Part shown: piece after piece, positions 1-8,217 of the stretch
Position numbering within the stretch: position 1 is the stretch's first letter
Layout of the letters: each line of letters begins with the position of its first letter
DNA from: Alphaproteobacteria bacterium
Lineage (GTDB): Bacteria > Pseudomonadota > Alphaproteobacteria > Puniceispirillales > UBA1172
Direction: 5' to 3'
Length of the DNA: 59,962 bases
NCBI GenBank assembly: GCA_016778985.1
Contig: JADHOM010000012.1
Span: 1 to 59,962 of the forward strand
Position numbers and translations under genes: made by a program
The notes under the pieces: model-generated
Told to the model about the DNA's origin: nothing
Databases searched by the model: none
Seen by the model: only the letters and a program-made list of their open reading frames with translations

Positions 1-931
1 CTTTTCGTGCCTTGTCAGCAGATGTAAAGCGTTCATCACCTATGAGCTGAGCCATTTGCCTCGTGGTAGCATCAAAGAGACCAAATACCTTTACAAGCCA
101 GTTGGGCATGACTCTAGCAGGGGCTTTTTTAAAGCCTGCTTCTCTTAGAGTTCTGCAAATCTCAACAAACCAGTACTCTTTCTCACAAATAATGAATCTC
201 TCACCTGCTGCCTTGTTATTGTCCATAGCTAAGATATGTGCTTTAGCTACATCTCTCACATCTACAAAGCCCATATGAAGCCTTGGTGCAGCAGGTACTT
301 TTCCTACTATAATTTGTCTAACAAACTCATTGGAAGTTCCTATGTCATTGGTAAGTGTTGGTCCTAAAACAACAGAGGGGTTAATAACGCTCAATTCCGT
401 TTTCCTTTTACTATTTTGATTTGAAATCAGTTCCCAAGCTAATTTCTCTGCCATTGCTTTACTTTTGTAGTACGCAGATGTTTTGGCATGATTAGTATCT
501 GTCCAGTCTTCTTCTGAATAAACAGTTTTACCATCATGTGTATCCGTAATAGCTGCTAAAGATGAAGTAAGAACTACTCTTTTCACACCTTGCTTAATTG
601 CGGCATTTAGAACATTACGGGTTCCATCAACTGCTGGTCTTATAAGTTCATCTTCATGTTTAGGAACACCAACAATAAATGGTGAGGCAACATGTAAAAC
701 ATAATCACAACCTTTTACAGCATCATCCCATCCATCTGGATTAAGTAAGTCTGCTTCACAAAGCTCTAATTTACCGATATCTCTTCCACATTTTTTCAGG
801 GCATCTTCAATTTCCTCTATCCTTGAGAGTGAGCGAATAGAGCCCTTAACTTCATAACCATCAGCAAGAAGTTGTTCGATACAATGTAAGCCAATATATC
901 CTGATGCACCCGTAACTAAAACTTTTGTCAT
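1..931 (-). CDS. NAD(P)-dependent extended SDR / dihydroflavonol-4-reductase-like epimerase (3' end outside window)
   Basis: The frame is open from ATG at 931 to the left edge, about 310 codons, with no stop seen, so the C-terminus lies outside the window. The N-terminus carries the Rossmann motif TGASGYIG (residues 7-14). A Ser-Ser pair (LTSSLAAI, about residue 120) and YYKSK (about 150) give the SDR catalytic Ser and YxxxK. This pattern fits the aldehyde reductase/dihydroflavonol reductase group of extended SDRs, which reduce carbonyls with NADPH; the substrate cannot be read. It is divergent from the TetR gene at 1017, with palindromes in the 85-bp spacer, so TetR control is likely. AT-rich like the rest of the left flank. 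Confidence 0.88.
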   Translation of the reverse strand, partial: MTKVLVTGASGYIGLHCIEQLLADGYEVKGSIRSLSRIEEIEDALKKCGRDIGKLELCEADLLNPDGWDDAVKGCDYVLHVASPFIVGVPKHEDELIRPAVDGTRNVLNAAIKQGVKRVVLTSSLAAITDTHDGKTVYSEEDWTDTNHAKTSAYYKSKAMAEKLAWELISNQNSKRKTELSVINPSVVLGPTLTNDIGTSNEFVRQIIVGKVPAAPRLHMGFVDVRDVAKAHILAMDNNKAAGERFIICEKEYWFVEICRTLREAGFKKAPARVMPNWLVKVFGLFDATTRQMAQLIGDERFTSADKARK

Positions 932-959
932 AATACCCTCCATCAATAATTTACATTTA

Positions 960-988
960 TACAATAATTGTAAAAGTGTCAATTGACA
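960..988. promoter_or_regulatory. Two palindromes in the SDR/TetR divergent promoter
   Basis: TACAATAATTGTA (960-972) is a perfect palindrome around a central A, and TGTCAATTGACA (977-988) is a perfect 12-bp palindrome. They sit between the divergent SDR and TetR starts. The second contains TTGACA, a -35-like hexamer, on both strands. Inference: operators of the adjacent TetR protein overlapping both promoters. Confidence 0.55.
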
Positions 989-1016
989 ATAATGTTTAAT
1001 CTAATATTCTTGAGAC

Positions 1017-1583
1017 ATGAACTTAACTGATGAACAAATAGCTAACTTTGCATGGCAGCAATTCTGCAAATATGGCCTGAATAAAACAACTATGTCTGAC
1101 ATAGCCAATAGCGCGAGCATATCCCGGCAATCCCTTTATAATCGTTTTCAGAACAAGGATGAGTTACTGAGGTTAGTTGCAAGACTATATTTTAAGAAAA
1201 ATTTGGTGCGTTGTAATGAGGCTTTACAGACTAAGAGTAAATTAGAAGACATCCTCGATACACTTATCCAATTCTTTATTATTGAGGTATGGAAGACCGT
1301 AAAATCCTTACCTGAAGGCGATGATTTAGAACAATCCCCTCACGAAATCATTTCAGAAGAAGTTCAAGTAGCTACAAATGAAAAGATAACTTTGATTTCA
1401 GATGTGTTAAACAAACACCTAAACTACAACGCAGCTCAAAATGAAACTGCGTATGATATAGCCAAATTTTTTTGTGCTTCTGCGAATGGTATTAAGTCGT
1501 TAGCAAAGAATGAAGCAGAGTTGCTTCGACTTAGCAAAACACTAAAGTTAACTTTAGAAAGTTTTGTAACTGGGATTACTTAA
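1017..1583 (+). CDS. TetR/AcrR family transcriptional regulator
   Basis: A 188-residue protein of normal TetR length. The N-terminal helix-turn-helix spans about residues 8-52: a helix ending in FCKYGLNKTTMSDIA, then the recognition segment SISRQSLYNRFQNKDEL, which matches the TetR pattern (T..IA...G.S...LY..F..K..L). The C-terminal ligand domain is not specific. ATG at 1017 is close to the divergent promoter and no good Shine-Dalgarno is visible. Likely represses the divergent SDR gene and itself through the palindromes at 960-988; the effector is unknown. Confidence 0.88.
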   Translation: MNLTDEQIANFAWQQFCKYGLNKTTMSDIANSASISRQSLYNRFQNKDELLRLVARLYFKKNLVRCNEALQTKSKLEDILDTLIQFFIIEVWKTVKSLPEGDDLEQSPHEIISEEVQVATNEKITLISDVLNKHLNYNAAQNETAYDIAKFFCASANGIKSLAKNEAELLRLSKTLKLTLESFVTGIT

Positions 1584-1877
1584 AAATATTGATTGCTAAA
1601 GTGAGGTGGCATTGTAGGTGATAATACACTCACTCTGTATATGGTAGTTAACTGTCTTCACTTGTCTATGTCATCCTAGTTCTTGTATTTAGGTCACAAG
1701 GGGTATGCAGCGGACACCCTCGGGTGCATACGTAATATTATCAGCTAACTACACAGATTATGTGTTCACACTGTTAACCACTTGTCAGTTGTCTGCACCT
1801 TCGTTTGCATGACTCACGGATATGGTCATTTGCCAGTTTTAGGCACTGGCGGTGCTTATAACGAGGGTGGATGTATA
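1584..1877. other. Intergenic region with two hairpins
   Basis: No gene recognised. GTATGCA (1703-1709) pairs with TGCATAC (1725-1731), and GCCAGT (1832-1837) pairs with ACTGGC (1845-1850). Neither is followed by a clear T-tract. They could belong to a small RNA or to relic sequence; nothing decides this. Confidence 0.35.
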
Positions 1878-2000
1878 TCAATATACCTTCTTCGTTAAAT
1901 ACAAAGCACCGTTCATGACAACAATGACAGTAATGACAAGAAATATGAAAACTAGCAGCGACAGTGAGACAGCAAAGAAAGTTTCAGAAAAGCTGTCATT
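1878..2000 (-). pseudogene. Possible small one-TM membrane protein ORF without a start codon
   Basis: Read from 2000 down to the TGA at 1878, the minus strand gives 40 residues with one long hydrophobic stretch (FFAVSLSLLVFIFLVITVIV) followed by MNGALYLTKK, a plausible membrane anchor with a positive-inside tail. There is no ATG, GTG or TTG before the hydrophobic part, and an in-frame TAG lies just upstream at 2003-2001. It is in the same frame as the broken membrane-protein gene at 2040-2422. It may be a relic or chance; no family recognised. Confidence 0.3.
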
Positions 2001-2039
2001 CTAGTCACTGTTGTCCTGAGAAGGAGAAGGTGAGGTTAG

Positions 2040-2422
2040 TTATTCAGTTTCGTCCTTTTTTGGAATGAAACTATGAAGACCAGCAACAATTGCTAAAACA
2101 AGTCCTAACAAACAAAGAAAAAAACCACTTCCAAAAGAAATTGCTGGGGCACCTAATGCATTCACATTTGACCATGCATAAAGCACAACAGCAAAAGATA
2201 GAATTGTTGGAATAACTGAAAATAAATATTTATTAAAGAATATTAATGCCCCAGCAATAGCCATCAATATTAAAACAAACATTCCATCACCACTAATTAA
2301 CTGGATGGTTGCTATAGTGACTCCAGTCACAGGATTAGTTATCTTTAGAAAAGGTAAAAGGTTCCAATTATTGCTAAGCCTGCGCCAGCAAGGCCTATAT
2401 TTTTGTAATTCTTATAGTCCAT
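2040..2422 (-). pseudogene. Small membrane protein gene with a one-base frameshift
   Basis: ATG at 2422 has a good Shine-Dalgarno (GGAGAG, 6 nt away) and encodes MDYKNYKNIGLAGAGLAIIG before running into a stop. One base more in the T-run (AAAA at 2356-2359 on the plus strand) would restore GTFLPFLKITNP and fuse it to the downstream frame, which is open from about 2350 to 2040 and holds two to three further membrane segments ending FIPKKDETE. The intact product would be about 127 residues with three or four TM helices. The family was not identified. The break is either a genuine homopolymer frameshift or a sequencing or assembly error; the internal GTG at 2330 is probably not the real start. 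Confidence 0.6.
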
Positions 2423-2742
2423 AGGTTTCTCTCCAATTTATACTAATTAAGTCTACTAGTTAGAATAAAAAACATAATGAATGTTAAATTTTATTTAGTC
2501 AAAATAAATATACAAATATTAAAATTGATATAAAGCGAAGGGCAGCTTTTGATCATCTATTTACTTCAACCACTCGCTCTTCCATTCAAACTTTATTACC
2601 CGATAATAAACCTTGGTTAAATATTCCCTTTATTATTCCATTATGCCTTATGTAAGCTCCTCCCAAACCTGAGCCGCCTCTATGCGGCTTTTCTTTCGAT
2701 AAATTGGTTTATTGATTTCCGAACTTGTTTGTGAAACAGTTA
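2423..2742. other. AT-rich intergenic region
   Basis: Contains no recognisable gene on either strand. The only clear feature is the plus-strand terminator-like hairpin at 2672-2697, which has no annotated plus-strand gene before it. Confidence 0.4.
2672..2697 (+). terminator. Orphan Rho-independent terminator
   Basis: AGCCGC (2672-2677), a 6-nt loop and GCGGCT (2684-2689) form a GC-rich stem followed by TTTTCTTT. Oriented for plus-strand transcription, but the nearest upstream plus-strand gene ends 1.1 kb earlier at 1583. Either a small RNA ends here or the gene it served has been lost. Confidence 0.65.
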
Positions 2743-3088
2743 TAGATGATTATATCGATAACATATTTAATAATTGTTGGGCTTTGCTCCTTTTCTTTTG
2801 CTGTCTTTGCTCATGACGGTGCAACAGGTATTGTAAAATAAAGAAGGGAATGGGCTATAGATAATGCGTGAATATTTTCCAGAAGGAACAGCTGGCAAAC
2901 CTTTTGAAGCATCTCCAGAGTTATGGGAAGATTTTGAAGGGTGTAAACTTGCCGCAATATCAAATGCTGAAGCTGCAGATAATTTGAACAATGCTGCTAT
3001 GAGTGGAAATAAAGGGGACGTATTTGAAGCATTAAAACAAACGGCTTCAACTTGCTCAGGATGCCACAAAGTATATCGGTTAAATTGA
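2743..3088 (+). pseudogene. Cytochrome c' (class II cytochrome c) remnant
   Basis: ATG at 2743 starts a clean signal peptide (ending FAVFA, then HDGATGIVK), the typical mature N-terminus of cytochrome c'. The frame stops at TAA 2836-2838. From 2864 another frame resumes with YFPEGTAG, PELWEDF and the C-terminal heme site CSGCHKVYR. About 50 residues of the four-helix bundle (helix A to part of helix B) are missing between the halves. The gene is therefore an internally deleted, frameshifted remnant; the 74-residue 3' ORF alone would have no export signal. It lies directly before another cytochrome c gene, suggesting a former electron-transfer or gas-binding operon. Confidence 0.75.
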
Positions 3089-3104
3089 GGTGAAATGAGA
3101 TTAT

Positions 3105-3572
3105 ATGGTACGAGCATTTTATCTTGTTATAGCTATAATTTTATCTGGATTAGTAATTTACTATTTTCTTCCACAGAATGATCACCCAGAAAACATATCA
3201 TTATATCCAAAGGACGATAATATCGTTTCCGCTGGAAGACGGATTTATTTAAATTATTGTGCATCTTGTCATGGTGAGCAACTTCAGGGTCAGTCAAATT
3301 GGAGACAGAGAGATACTGAGGGTTACTTACCTGCCCCACCCCATGATGAAAGTGGGCATACATGGCACCACTCTGATACCTATTTATTTTTGATGACAAA
3401 ATATGGAATTGAAAAGATGATTGGTAAAGAATATCCAAACAATATGCCAGCATATGAAGGTAAGTTAACTGATAAAGAAATCATCGCAGTCCTTTCATAT
3501 ATAAAAAGTACATGGCCTAAAGAAATTCAAGCCCAACATGATTTAATCAATTCACGTTCAAATTCCAATTAA
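3105..3572 (+). CDS. Membrane-anchored class I cytochrome c
   Basis: 155 residues. One N-terminal TM segment (about 3-22) looks like an uncleaved anchor, followed by a periplasmic domain with heme site CASCH (about 52-56) and candidate Met ligands in the C-terminal half (NNMPAYEGKLTD, about 107-118). The segment PAPPHDESGHTWHH is characteristic of a proteobacterial cytochrome c group often found beside copper or oxidase genes. It probably shuttles electrons on the outer face of the inner membrane; the partner is unknown. It starts 16 bases after the broken cytochrome c' gene. Confidence 0.85.
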   Translation: MVRAFYLVIAIILSGLVIYYFLPQNDHPENISLYPKDDNIVSAGRRIYLNYCASCHGEQLQGQSNWRQRDTEGYLPAPPHDESGHTWHHSDTYLFLMTKYGIEKMIGKEYPNNMPAYEGKLTDKEIIAVLSYIKSTWPKEIQAQHDLINSRSNSN

Positions 3573-3699
3573 GTGCAAAACGCAGGTTATTAAGATTTGT
3601 AACAATTAAGGCAATGAGTATTGATGTTTATCTGTGTTAGGTATTGACTGTGGTTGTTACTGTAAACTTACCAGCACCCTATACGCATCACCTTGTAAC

Positions 3700-4164
3700 T
3701 CACCAACCAATAGCTTGTCTTCTCGCCAAACTTTCTGCAGAAAGTATATTTTCTTTGTTATAAAACTCATCAAAACAAGGTGTAATTCCGTCTAAATTGA
3801 CCCAATTCAGCTTGCTCTTGGTAAAAATATGGGCTTGTGGAGGAAAACGGTCTGGTTCATCAAGAGTTGCAGTCTTAATGAAGGTCATAACATCACTATT
3901 GTTAAAAATACTGTAGATTTGAACTTTGCAGTTTTTGCAACGATAAACCTCTTGGCCTCTGCCACTTCCAGTTGCACCATGCAAACGTATTAATTCTCCA
4001 CTATCCAAATGAAAGTTAGATGACTCAATCATTGTTCTTACTATAAATGCAGATGCTGTTTGTTTCTGGCACAGCCTGCAGTGACAAGCCTGAGTAAATA
4101 TTGGTTCTTTGGTTATGTGGTATCTCACGTCACCACAAGAACATCCACCATGATAAATATTCAT
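3700..4164 (-). CDS. GFA family (glutathione-dependent formaldehyde-activating enzyme / CENP-V fold) protein
   Basis: 154 residues, within the usual GFA size range. Zinc-binding cysteines are visible as CSCG (8-11), CHCRLC (27-32) and CKNC (about 76-79), the family arrangement. A very strong Shine-Dalgarno (AGGAGGT) precedes ATG at 4164. Members bind zinc and some act with glutathione and formaldehyde, but most, probably including this one, have no assigned substrate. It is a single gene, not an obvious operon member. Confidence 0.85.
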   Translation of the reverse strand: MNIYHGGCSCGDVRYHITKEPIFTQACHCRLCQKQTASAFIVRTMIESSNFHLDSGELIRLHGATGSGRGQEVYRCKNCKVQIYSIFNNSDVMTFIKTATLDEPDRFPPQAHIFTKSKLNWVNLDGITPCFDEFYNKENILSAESLARRQAIGW

Positions 4165-4537
4165 ATGCTTACCTCCTAAATATTAGCACCCTGACTAAAC
4201 GCCATACTGCTCTATACAGAATTACTGTTACAAATCGGATTTGCAGTGTTCGCTGAATTTGAAAGATTAAAGTTGGATAAAAACGTATTGTGATCAAAAC
4301 TAATATGCAAGCGAATAGCAATATTCATGAGCCTACTTATTGCATTATCCGAAAATTTCTATGCAACCTACATAACTGCCCACACAAAGCTATAAGCCGT
4401 CTGGTGAGACTGCTCAAGCACTGCTAGCGCCTGTCAGTGAATCCCTCAGAGCCATTGCAGGCATGTTTACAGGAAGAGTTATCAATTCATTGTTTTTCAA
4501 TAAAAAAATACTACTTCATAATTATAGGAGATTTTTG
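4165..4537. other. Intergenic region without recognisable gene
   Basis: Both strands were read; no convincing coding frame, hairpin terminator or repeat was found. The last 75 bases are an in-frame upstream extension of the next ORF but are not needed for it. Confidence 0.4.
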
Positions 4538-4792
4538 ATGTTAAAAAATATGTACCAATTAGTTATGAATAGTAGATTTAACCCGTTATCAAATATTAAT
4601 GATAAATCTGTGGCACATTTAGTTATGCAACTTCTTGCTTGGATGTGGTGTATTGTGTTTTCTATGTGGGTGGGTTCAATTTTGGTGTTTGGTGTCAGCG
4701 CAATTATTCATGCAATTTTAATAGCGGGAATATTTATAACGGCCATAACTTTTGAAACGGCAAGACGCAAACCGGAATTTTTTGGAAAATAA
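4538..4792 (+). CDS. Small membrane protein, unknown function
   Basis: Start chosen at ATG 4538 because AGGAG (about 4527-4530) precedes it at good spacing; an in-frame ATG 75 bases upstream lacks one. The product is about 84 residues: a short cytoplasmic N-terminus, two hydrophobic segments (LLAWMWCIVFSMWVGSILVF and the following AIIHAILIAGIFITAI) and a basic tail (RRKPEFFGK). No family recognised. AT-rich like its neighbours. Confidence 0.6.
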   Translation: MLKNMYQLVMNSRFNPLSNINDKSVAHLVMQLLAWMWCIVFSMWVGSILVFGVSAIIHAILIAGIFITAITFETARRKPEFFGK

Positions 4793-5336
4793 GTTCTGGG
4801 CAGTCAGAGTGATCAGTTTACCCAATGCATTTACGCATGAGCTTGACGCCATTAATCGTGTCACAAGAGGGCATATATAAAACATCTGAATAAATACATA
4901 ACATAGAATGTCACAGACAAGAGATAACTGATCATGGCGAGTTTGATTTATTTAAGCAACAAGATGAGTCTGTTTATGTGGAAGCGATCAAGTCGTTTTC
5001 CACGTTACCAATCACAAACTTTCCCAGAAATTTTATAGAGACATTCTGCATTAACAATTTTCTCTGCCTTTGCTCAGATTATAATAATCTAAATTTTGAG
5101 ATGAATATATGTGACTATTTTGAAAATGGGAGAAGGGTTTGAGATAAAACACTTTATGTGTAGCATAGTTAACTATCGGGGGATGCAAAAGAAAATGTAG
5201 TGAATGGATTAAGAGAGTCCACAGATAGAGATGTTTTCGAATTTTACCTAAATGATAAAGCTAGAGTACTTCAGCATTGAGCCGGGAAAGATGAGTTTTT
5301 CTATTGTCATTTGGATACCGCGCGCGAGGATACTAT
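4793..5336. other. Possible decayed coding region
   Basis: In one plus frame (about 4906-5275) the sequence reads like protein: DHGEFDLFKQQDESVYVEAI, later ENVVNGLRESTDRDVFEFYL ending RVLQH before a TGA. The two stretches share a frame but are separated by three stops within 30 codons around 5141-5175, and there is no start codon. Composition and residue pattern suggest a decayed gene; the family was not recognised. Nothing else is seen in this 540-base gap. Confidence 0.35.
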
Positions 5337-5510
5337 TCACCGCCTGAATAACAAAAGCCTAAGCAGCCGCCACAACCCTCTATAAAGGATTGCCCGCAAA
5401 AATGGGTTTTGCAGTAGCCGTTGCGCCGAGGAACGCAGTGCTGGCAGCACGCGCATTGCCAGCAATATGAGAGCACAAGCCAGGATTACGATGATGACGA
5501 TCTTTATCAT
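5337..5510 (-). CDS. Possible 57-residue membrane-associated basic peptide
   Basis: A minus-strand ORF from ATG 5510 to TGA 5337. It begins with one hydrophobic helix (MIKIVIIVILACALILLAMR) followed by a strongly basic, Leu/Arg-rich amphipathic tail (LYRGLWRLLRLLLFRR). Its GC content matches the core genes to the right rather than the AT-rich left flank. No Shine-Dalgarno is visible, so it could be spurious. No family recognised. Confidence 0.4.
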   Translation of the reverse strand: MIKIVIIVILACALILLAMRVLPALRSSAQRLLQNPFLRAILYRGLWRLLRLLLFRR

Positions 5511-5678
5511 GTGATTATGTTATCATATTTACCATCATTCCTTCATTCATTCCTTCATTCCTTGACACACTCCGTCGAATGCCAGAGTTGCTTCTGCAGC
5601 ATAGCCTTTCGTAAAGATTGATATTGGGGTTACCGCTAGTCAGTGACGAGGCTTCTTACCAGCCATAAATAGCAGTCT
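5511..5678. repeat. Low-complexity CATTC-rich stretch in intergenic DNA
   Basis: The 5532-5570 stretch repeats variants of CATTCCTT/CATTC several times. A plus-strand ORF crossing it has repetitive Ser/His/Leu content and no family features, so it is not called. Nothing else is seen here. Confidence 0.4.
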
Positions 5679-6494
5679 TTAAAATCGCAGTGACAAGCAG
5701 GACATGCCGCCATCTATTTTGGCGCATTCACTATTCCCCACGGTCAGTATATTAAACCCCTGAGCCTTCAGCATAGCTTCCGTCTTAGGATAGCCTGCTG
5801 GCATGATGATATGGTCATTATAGCGTATCATATTAGCGGCAGGTTCTTCCCCTAATGGCACCAATAAGATTTCATATCCCTCAAAACAGCCACTAGATGC
5901 CAGCCGCTCAGTAGATAGAATACAATGATCATCAATCAGACTACAATCCGTCTTGAAATGTAAGACATCTGGCGGCGTTTTAAGCACTCTCATTTCAAAT
6001 CCATATTCACTAAGAATGGCATGCAATTGATTTGCCCCAGCTTCATCTGTGCGCGCTGATAAGCCCACAAGAACCTCTGATGGGGTGGTTAGGATATCAC
6101 CAGCTTCTATATATCCGTCAGTAATATCGGCAATATGGTCAAATACCTCTGACAGCGCCTCTCGCATAGGGGAAACCTCACCGCGTCGGGTTTCCGCACC
6201 TGGACGCATCATCACGGCTAAGTCAGGCAGGCAAAGTGCGGTATCTTCGACAAATTGCGCATCGGGAAAATCAGGCAATGCTGATAATTTGGTGACGCTG
6301 GCGCCAGCTTGATGTAAGGCGGCGATATAATCACGGTGTTGAGCTAATAGTAAATCAATATCCACCTCGCCCATATCATGCGCGCGCAGGCCATTGACCG
6401 CAGACGCAGCAGGTGACCGGGTAATAGCGGAAGTGAACTTTGTCGCATGAGTTGCAGCGGCACCATGTATCTTATCAGAGGCGGAAATAAGCAT
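5679..6494 (-). CDS. Dimethylarginine dimethylaminohydrolase-like (DDAH / amidinotransferase family)
   Basis: 271 residues from ATG 6494; an AAAGG precedes this ATG, while an in-frame start 42 bases upstream is less convincing. Family motifs are in order: FVEDTA (81-86), MRPGA.TRRGE (96-106), GYIEAGD (127-133), the catalytic-His segment HFKTDCS (His179), GEEPAANMIRYND, and the C-terminal nucleophile region DGGMSCLSLR with Cys266. DDAH hydrolyses N-omega-methylated arginines to citrulline and methylamines in the cytoplasm; citrulline- or arginine-type activity in relatives cannot be excluded. It appears monocistronic. Confidence 0.88.
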   Translation of the reverse strand: MLISASDKIHGAAATHATKFTSAITRSPAASAVNGLRAHDMGEVDIDLLLAQHRDYIAALHQAGASVTKLSALPDFPDAQFVEDTALCLPDLAVMMRPGAETRRGEVSPMREALSEVFDHIADITDGYIEAGDILTTPSEVLVGLSARTDEAGANQLHAILSEYGFEMRVLKTPPDVLHFKTDCSLIDDHCILSTERLASSGCFEGYEILLVPLGEEPAANMIRYNDHIIMPAGYPKTEAMLKAQGFNILTVGNSECAKIDGGMSCLSLRF

Positions 6495-6669
6495 TATAAA
6501 ACCTTTAACTATCAACCCTTCTTCACTTATTCGCACGGCATTTATACGCGCTTCGTTTTAATATAGGGTCTAGATAACAATTTAAACGGTATTTTGAAAA
6601 TAATGCCTAATATTTTTGCATGATGAGCCAGCATGAGCCTTCTTGAAGCTTGCATGGTGGAGGAGAATG

Positions 6670-6692
6670 GAGGGCGGAGTTAATCCGCCCTC
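6670..6692 (-). terminator. GC-rich hairpin downstream of the propeller gene
   Basis: GAGGGCGGA (6670-6678), loop GTTAA and TCCGCCCTC (6684-6692) form a perfect 9-bp stem just after the stop of the minus-strand gene ending at 6709. No T-tract follows, so it is a weak intrinsic terminator or an mRNA-stabilising hairpin. Confidence 0.55.
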
Positions 6693-6708
6693 ATCTAGCG
6701 TGATTTAC

Positions 6709-8217
6709 TTATTGATGAACCTCATACAAGGCGACCGTTCCTGTCATTTCATACGCAACCGCAAGCAAGGGCTTGCCTGTTGGACTGTCTTTCGCTGCTA
6801 TGAACTCAAGACCTTCAGGTGAATTATGCATCTCAGACGGCATCATATATCCTACCATATGCGGGTCAGACGGTAGGGTGATGTCATAAGCAAAAATAGC
6901 GTTATTGCGCTCCATACCAATAAAGGCATATGTTCTGCCGTCTATCTCACCCAGCGCCAAAGCTTCTGGCTCAGGGCCTTTATCATCAGAGCGATCATCG
7001 AACTCAGACTTGCCACCATTAGCATTAAAGACGTCAGGTGAGCGGTTTGCAATGATGTTCTCAAATGCGTTTCCGCTGTCAAAAACTAATGTTCCGTCAG
7101 AACTCCAAATTGAAAATGACCGCCCGCCATAGGCATAAATCAAGTCATGGTCACCATCACCATCGGTATCACCCATAGTAGTGGTGGTTTTAAGACGGCC
7201 AAGATTTTCTGGCTTTTGGAGAGTGTCAGCATGGGGGAACATCGTTTTATCAAGAGTTAATTTTGCCACCCGCGTTTCCTCAGAAAACCCGTCATAGTCT
7301 TTGGCATCGCCCTCATTAGCCGTAACCAGATAAGTCGCACCATTGACGTCATAGGTCGCAATCGCATCTGGCTGATACATCATTAAAACAGGCCAGCGTT
7401 TCATATTGATGCCGTTATCTTTATTTGACATATCATGGCTGCTGCGTGACACATTCTTAACACCCAAACCAACAATGGTCGCAACTTTTGCCTGTTCAAT
7501 ATCAATAACCGCAATGGAATTATTTTCCTGCAACGTCACATATGCGGTCTTGCCGCTGGCATCAAAAGCCACATATTCAGGCTCTGCATCTGCTGAAAAA
7601 CTGGCGTCAGGCTTGACTGTTCTGCCGCCAATAGGGGCTGTAAAATCAGCTAAACTAATTTCAGTAACGACGGCATTAGCTGGCCCAGATTTTAGATCAA
7701 TCAGGGTAAAGCTGCCGTCAGGATCAATACCATAATCATCTGAAGGCTCGCCCTCATTTGCTGTCAGGATATAGCGGCCATCGGGGGAGAAGGCGACGTT
7801 ATCGGGGAGCGGTCCAGTTGCAAAACTGGCGATTTCGGCGCCGCTTACATCAAATAATTTGACCATACCATCGGCATCAGCAGCATCAGCTTTGATTGAG
7901 GCCGCAACCATAGAGCCGTGAACAGCAACCGCCGTTACATCGCCGCCAGATAAGTCGAAAGCATCCATTTTTGAGATGTTAGAGACCGTTTGAATAGATA
8001 GTCTTTCAATGGTGCCAGTTTTCGATGCTGTTACCATCAAGCTGTTGGTCTCGGCATGGTAACGCAGCATTTCTGCGTAGCCTTCACCTTCGCCAATCTT
8101 GAAGTTTCCAATCTCTTTCATTTCCAAAGCTTGCGCCGAAAAGGCTGCCGCAAAGGGTGTTGAAAGAGCCAAACTTGTTGCAATAATTGCAACCTTAGAA
8201 TTGAAATATGTAGTCAT
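6709..8217 (-). CDS. Secreted beta-propeller protein (choice-of-anchor I family)
   Basis: 502 residues from ATG 8217, chosen for the GGAG six bases upstream; the upstream in-frame start has none. The N-terminal signal peptide ends near AQA (28-30). The body contains YVTN/WD-like blades: LPDNVAFSPDGRYILTANEG, AEPEYVAFDASGKTAYVTLQ and YLVTANEGDAKDYDGFSEE, plus an acidic DTDGDGDHD loop resembling a calcium site. This matches choice-of-anchor I proteins, extracytoplasmic propellers sometimes fused to or found near alkaline phosphatases. No phosphatase domain or C-terminal anchor is visible here. Function unknown; probably periplasmic or surface. Confidence 0.82.
   Translation of the reverse strand: MTTYFNSKVAIIATSLALSTPFAAAFSAQALEMKEIGNFKIGEGEGYAEMLRYHAETNSLMVTASKTGTIERLSIQTVSNISKMDAFDLSGGDVTAVAVHGSMVAASIKADAADADGMVKLFDVSGAEIASFATGPLPDNVAFSPDGRYILTANEGEPSDDYGIDPDGSFTLIDLKSGPANAVVTEISLADFTAPIGGRTVKPDASFSADAEPEYVAFDASGKTAYVTLQENNSIAVIDIEQAKVATIVGLGVKNVSRSSHDMSNKDNGINMKRWPVLMMYQPDAIATYDVNGATYLVTANEGDAKDYDGFSEETRVAKLTLDKTMFPHADTLQKPENLGRLKTTTTMGDTDGDGDHDLIYAYGGRSFSIWSSDGTLVFDSGNAFENIIANRSPDVFNANGGKSEFDDRSDDKGPEPEALALGEIDGRTYAFIGMERNNAIFAYDITLPSDPHMVGYMMPSEMHNSPEGLEFIAAKDSPTGKPLLAVAYEMTGTVALYEVHQ

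Noticed and set aside
2767-3117. 116-codon minus-strand ORF over the cytochrome c' remnant
   Set aside because: Shadow of the plus-strand frame with CSGCH; no family features of its own.
5421-5621. 66-codon plus-strand ORF over the CATTC-rich stretch
   Set aside because: Low-complexity Ser/His/Leu content, no ribosome site, and it overlaps the better minus-strand ORF.
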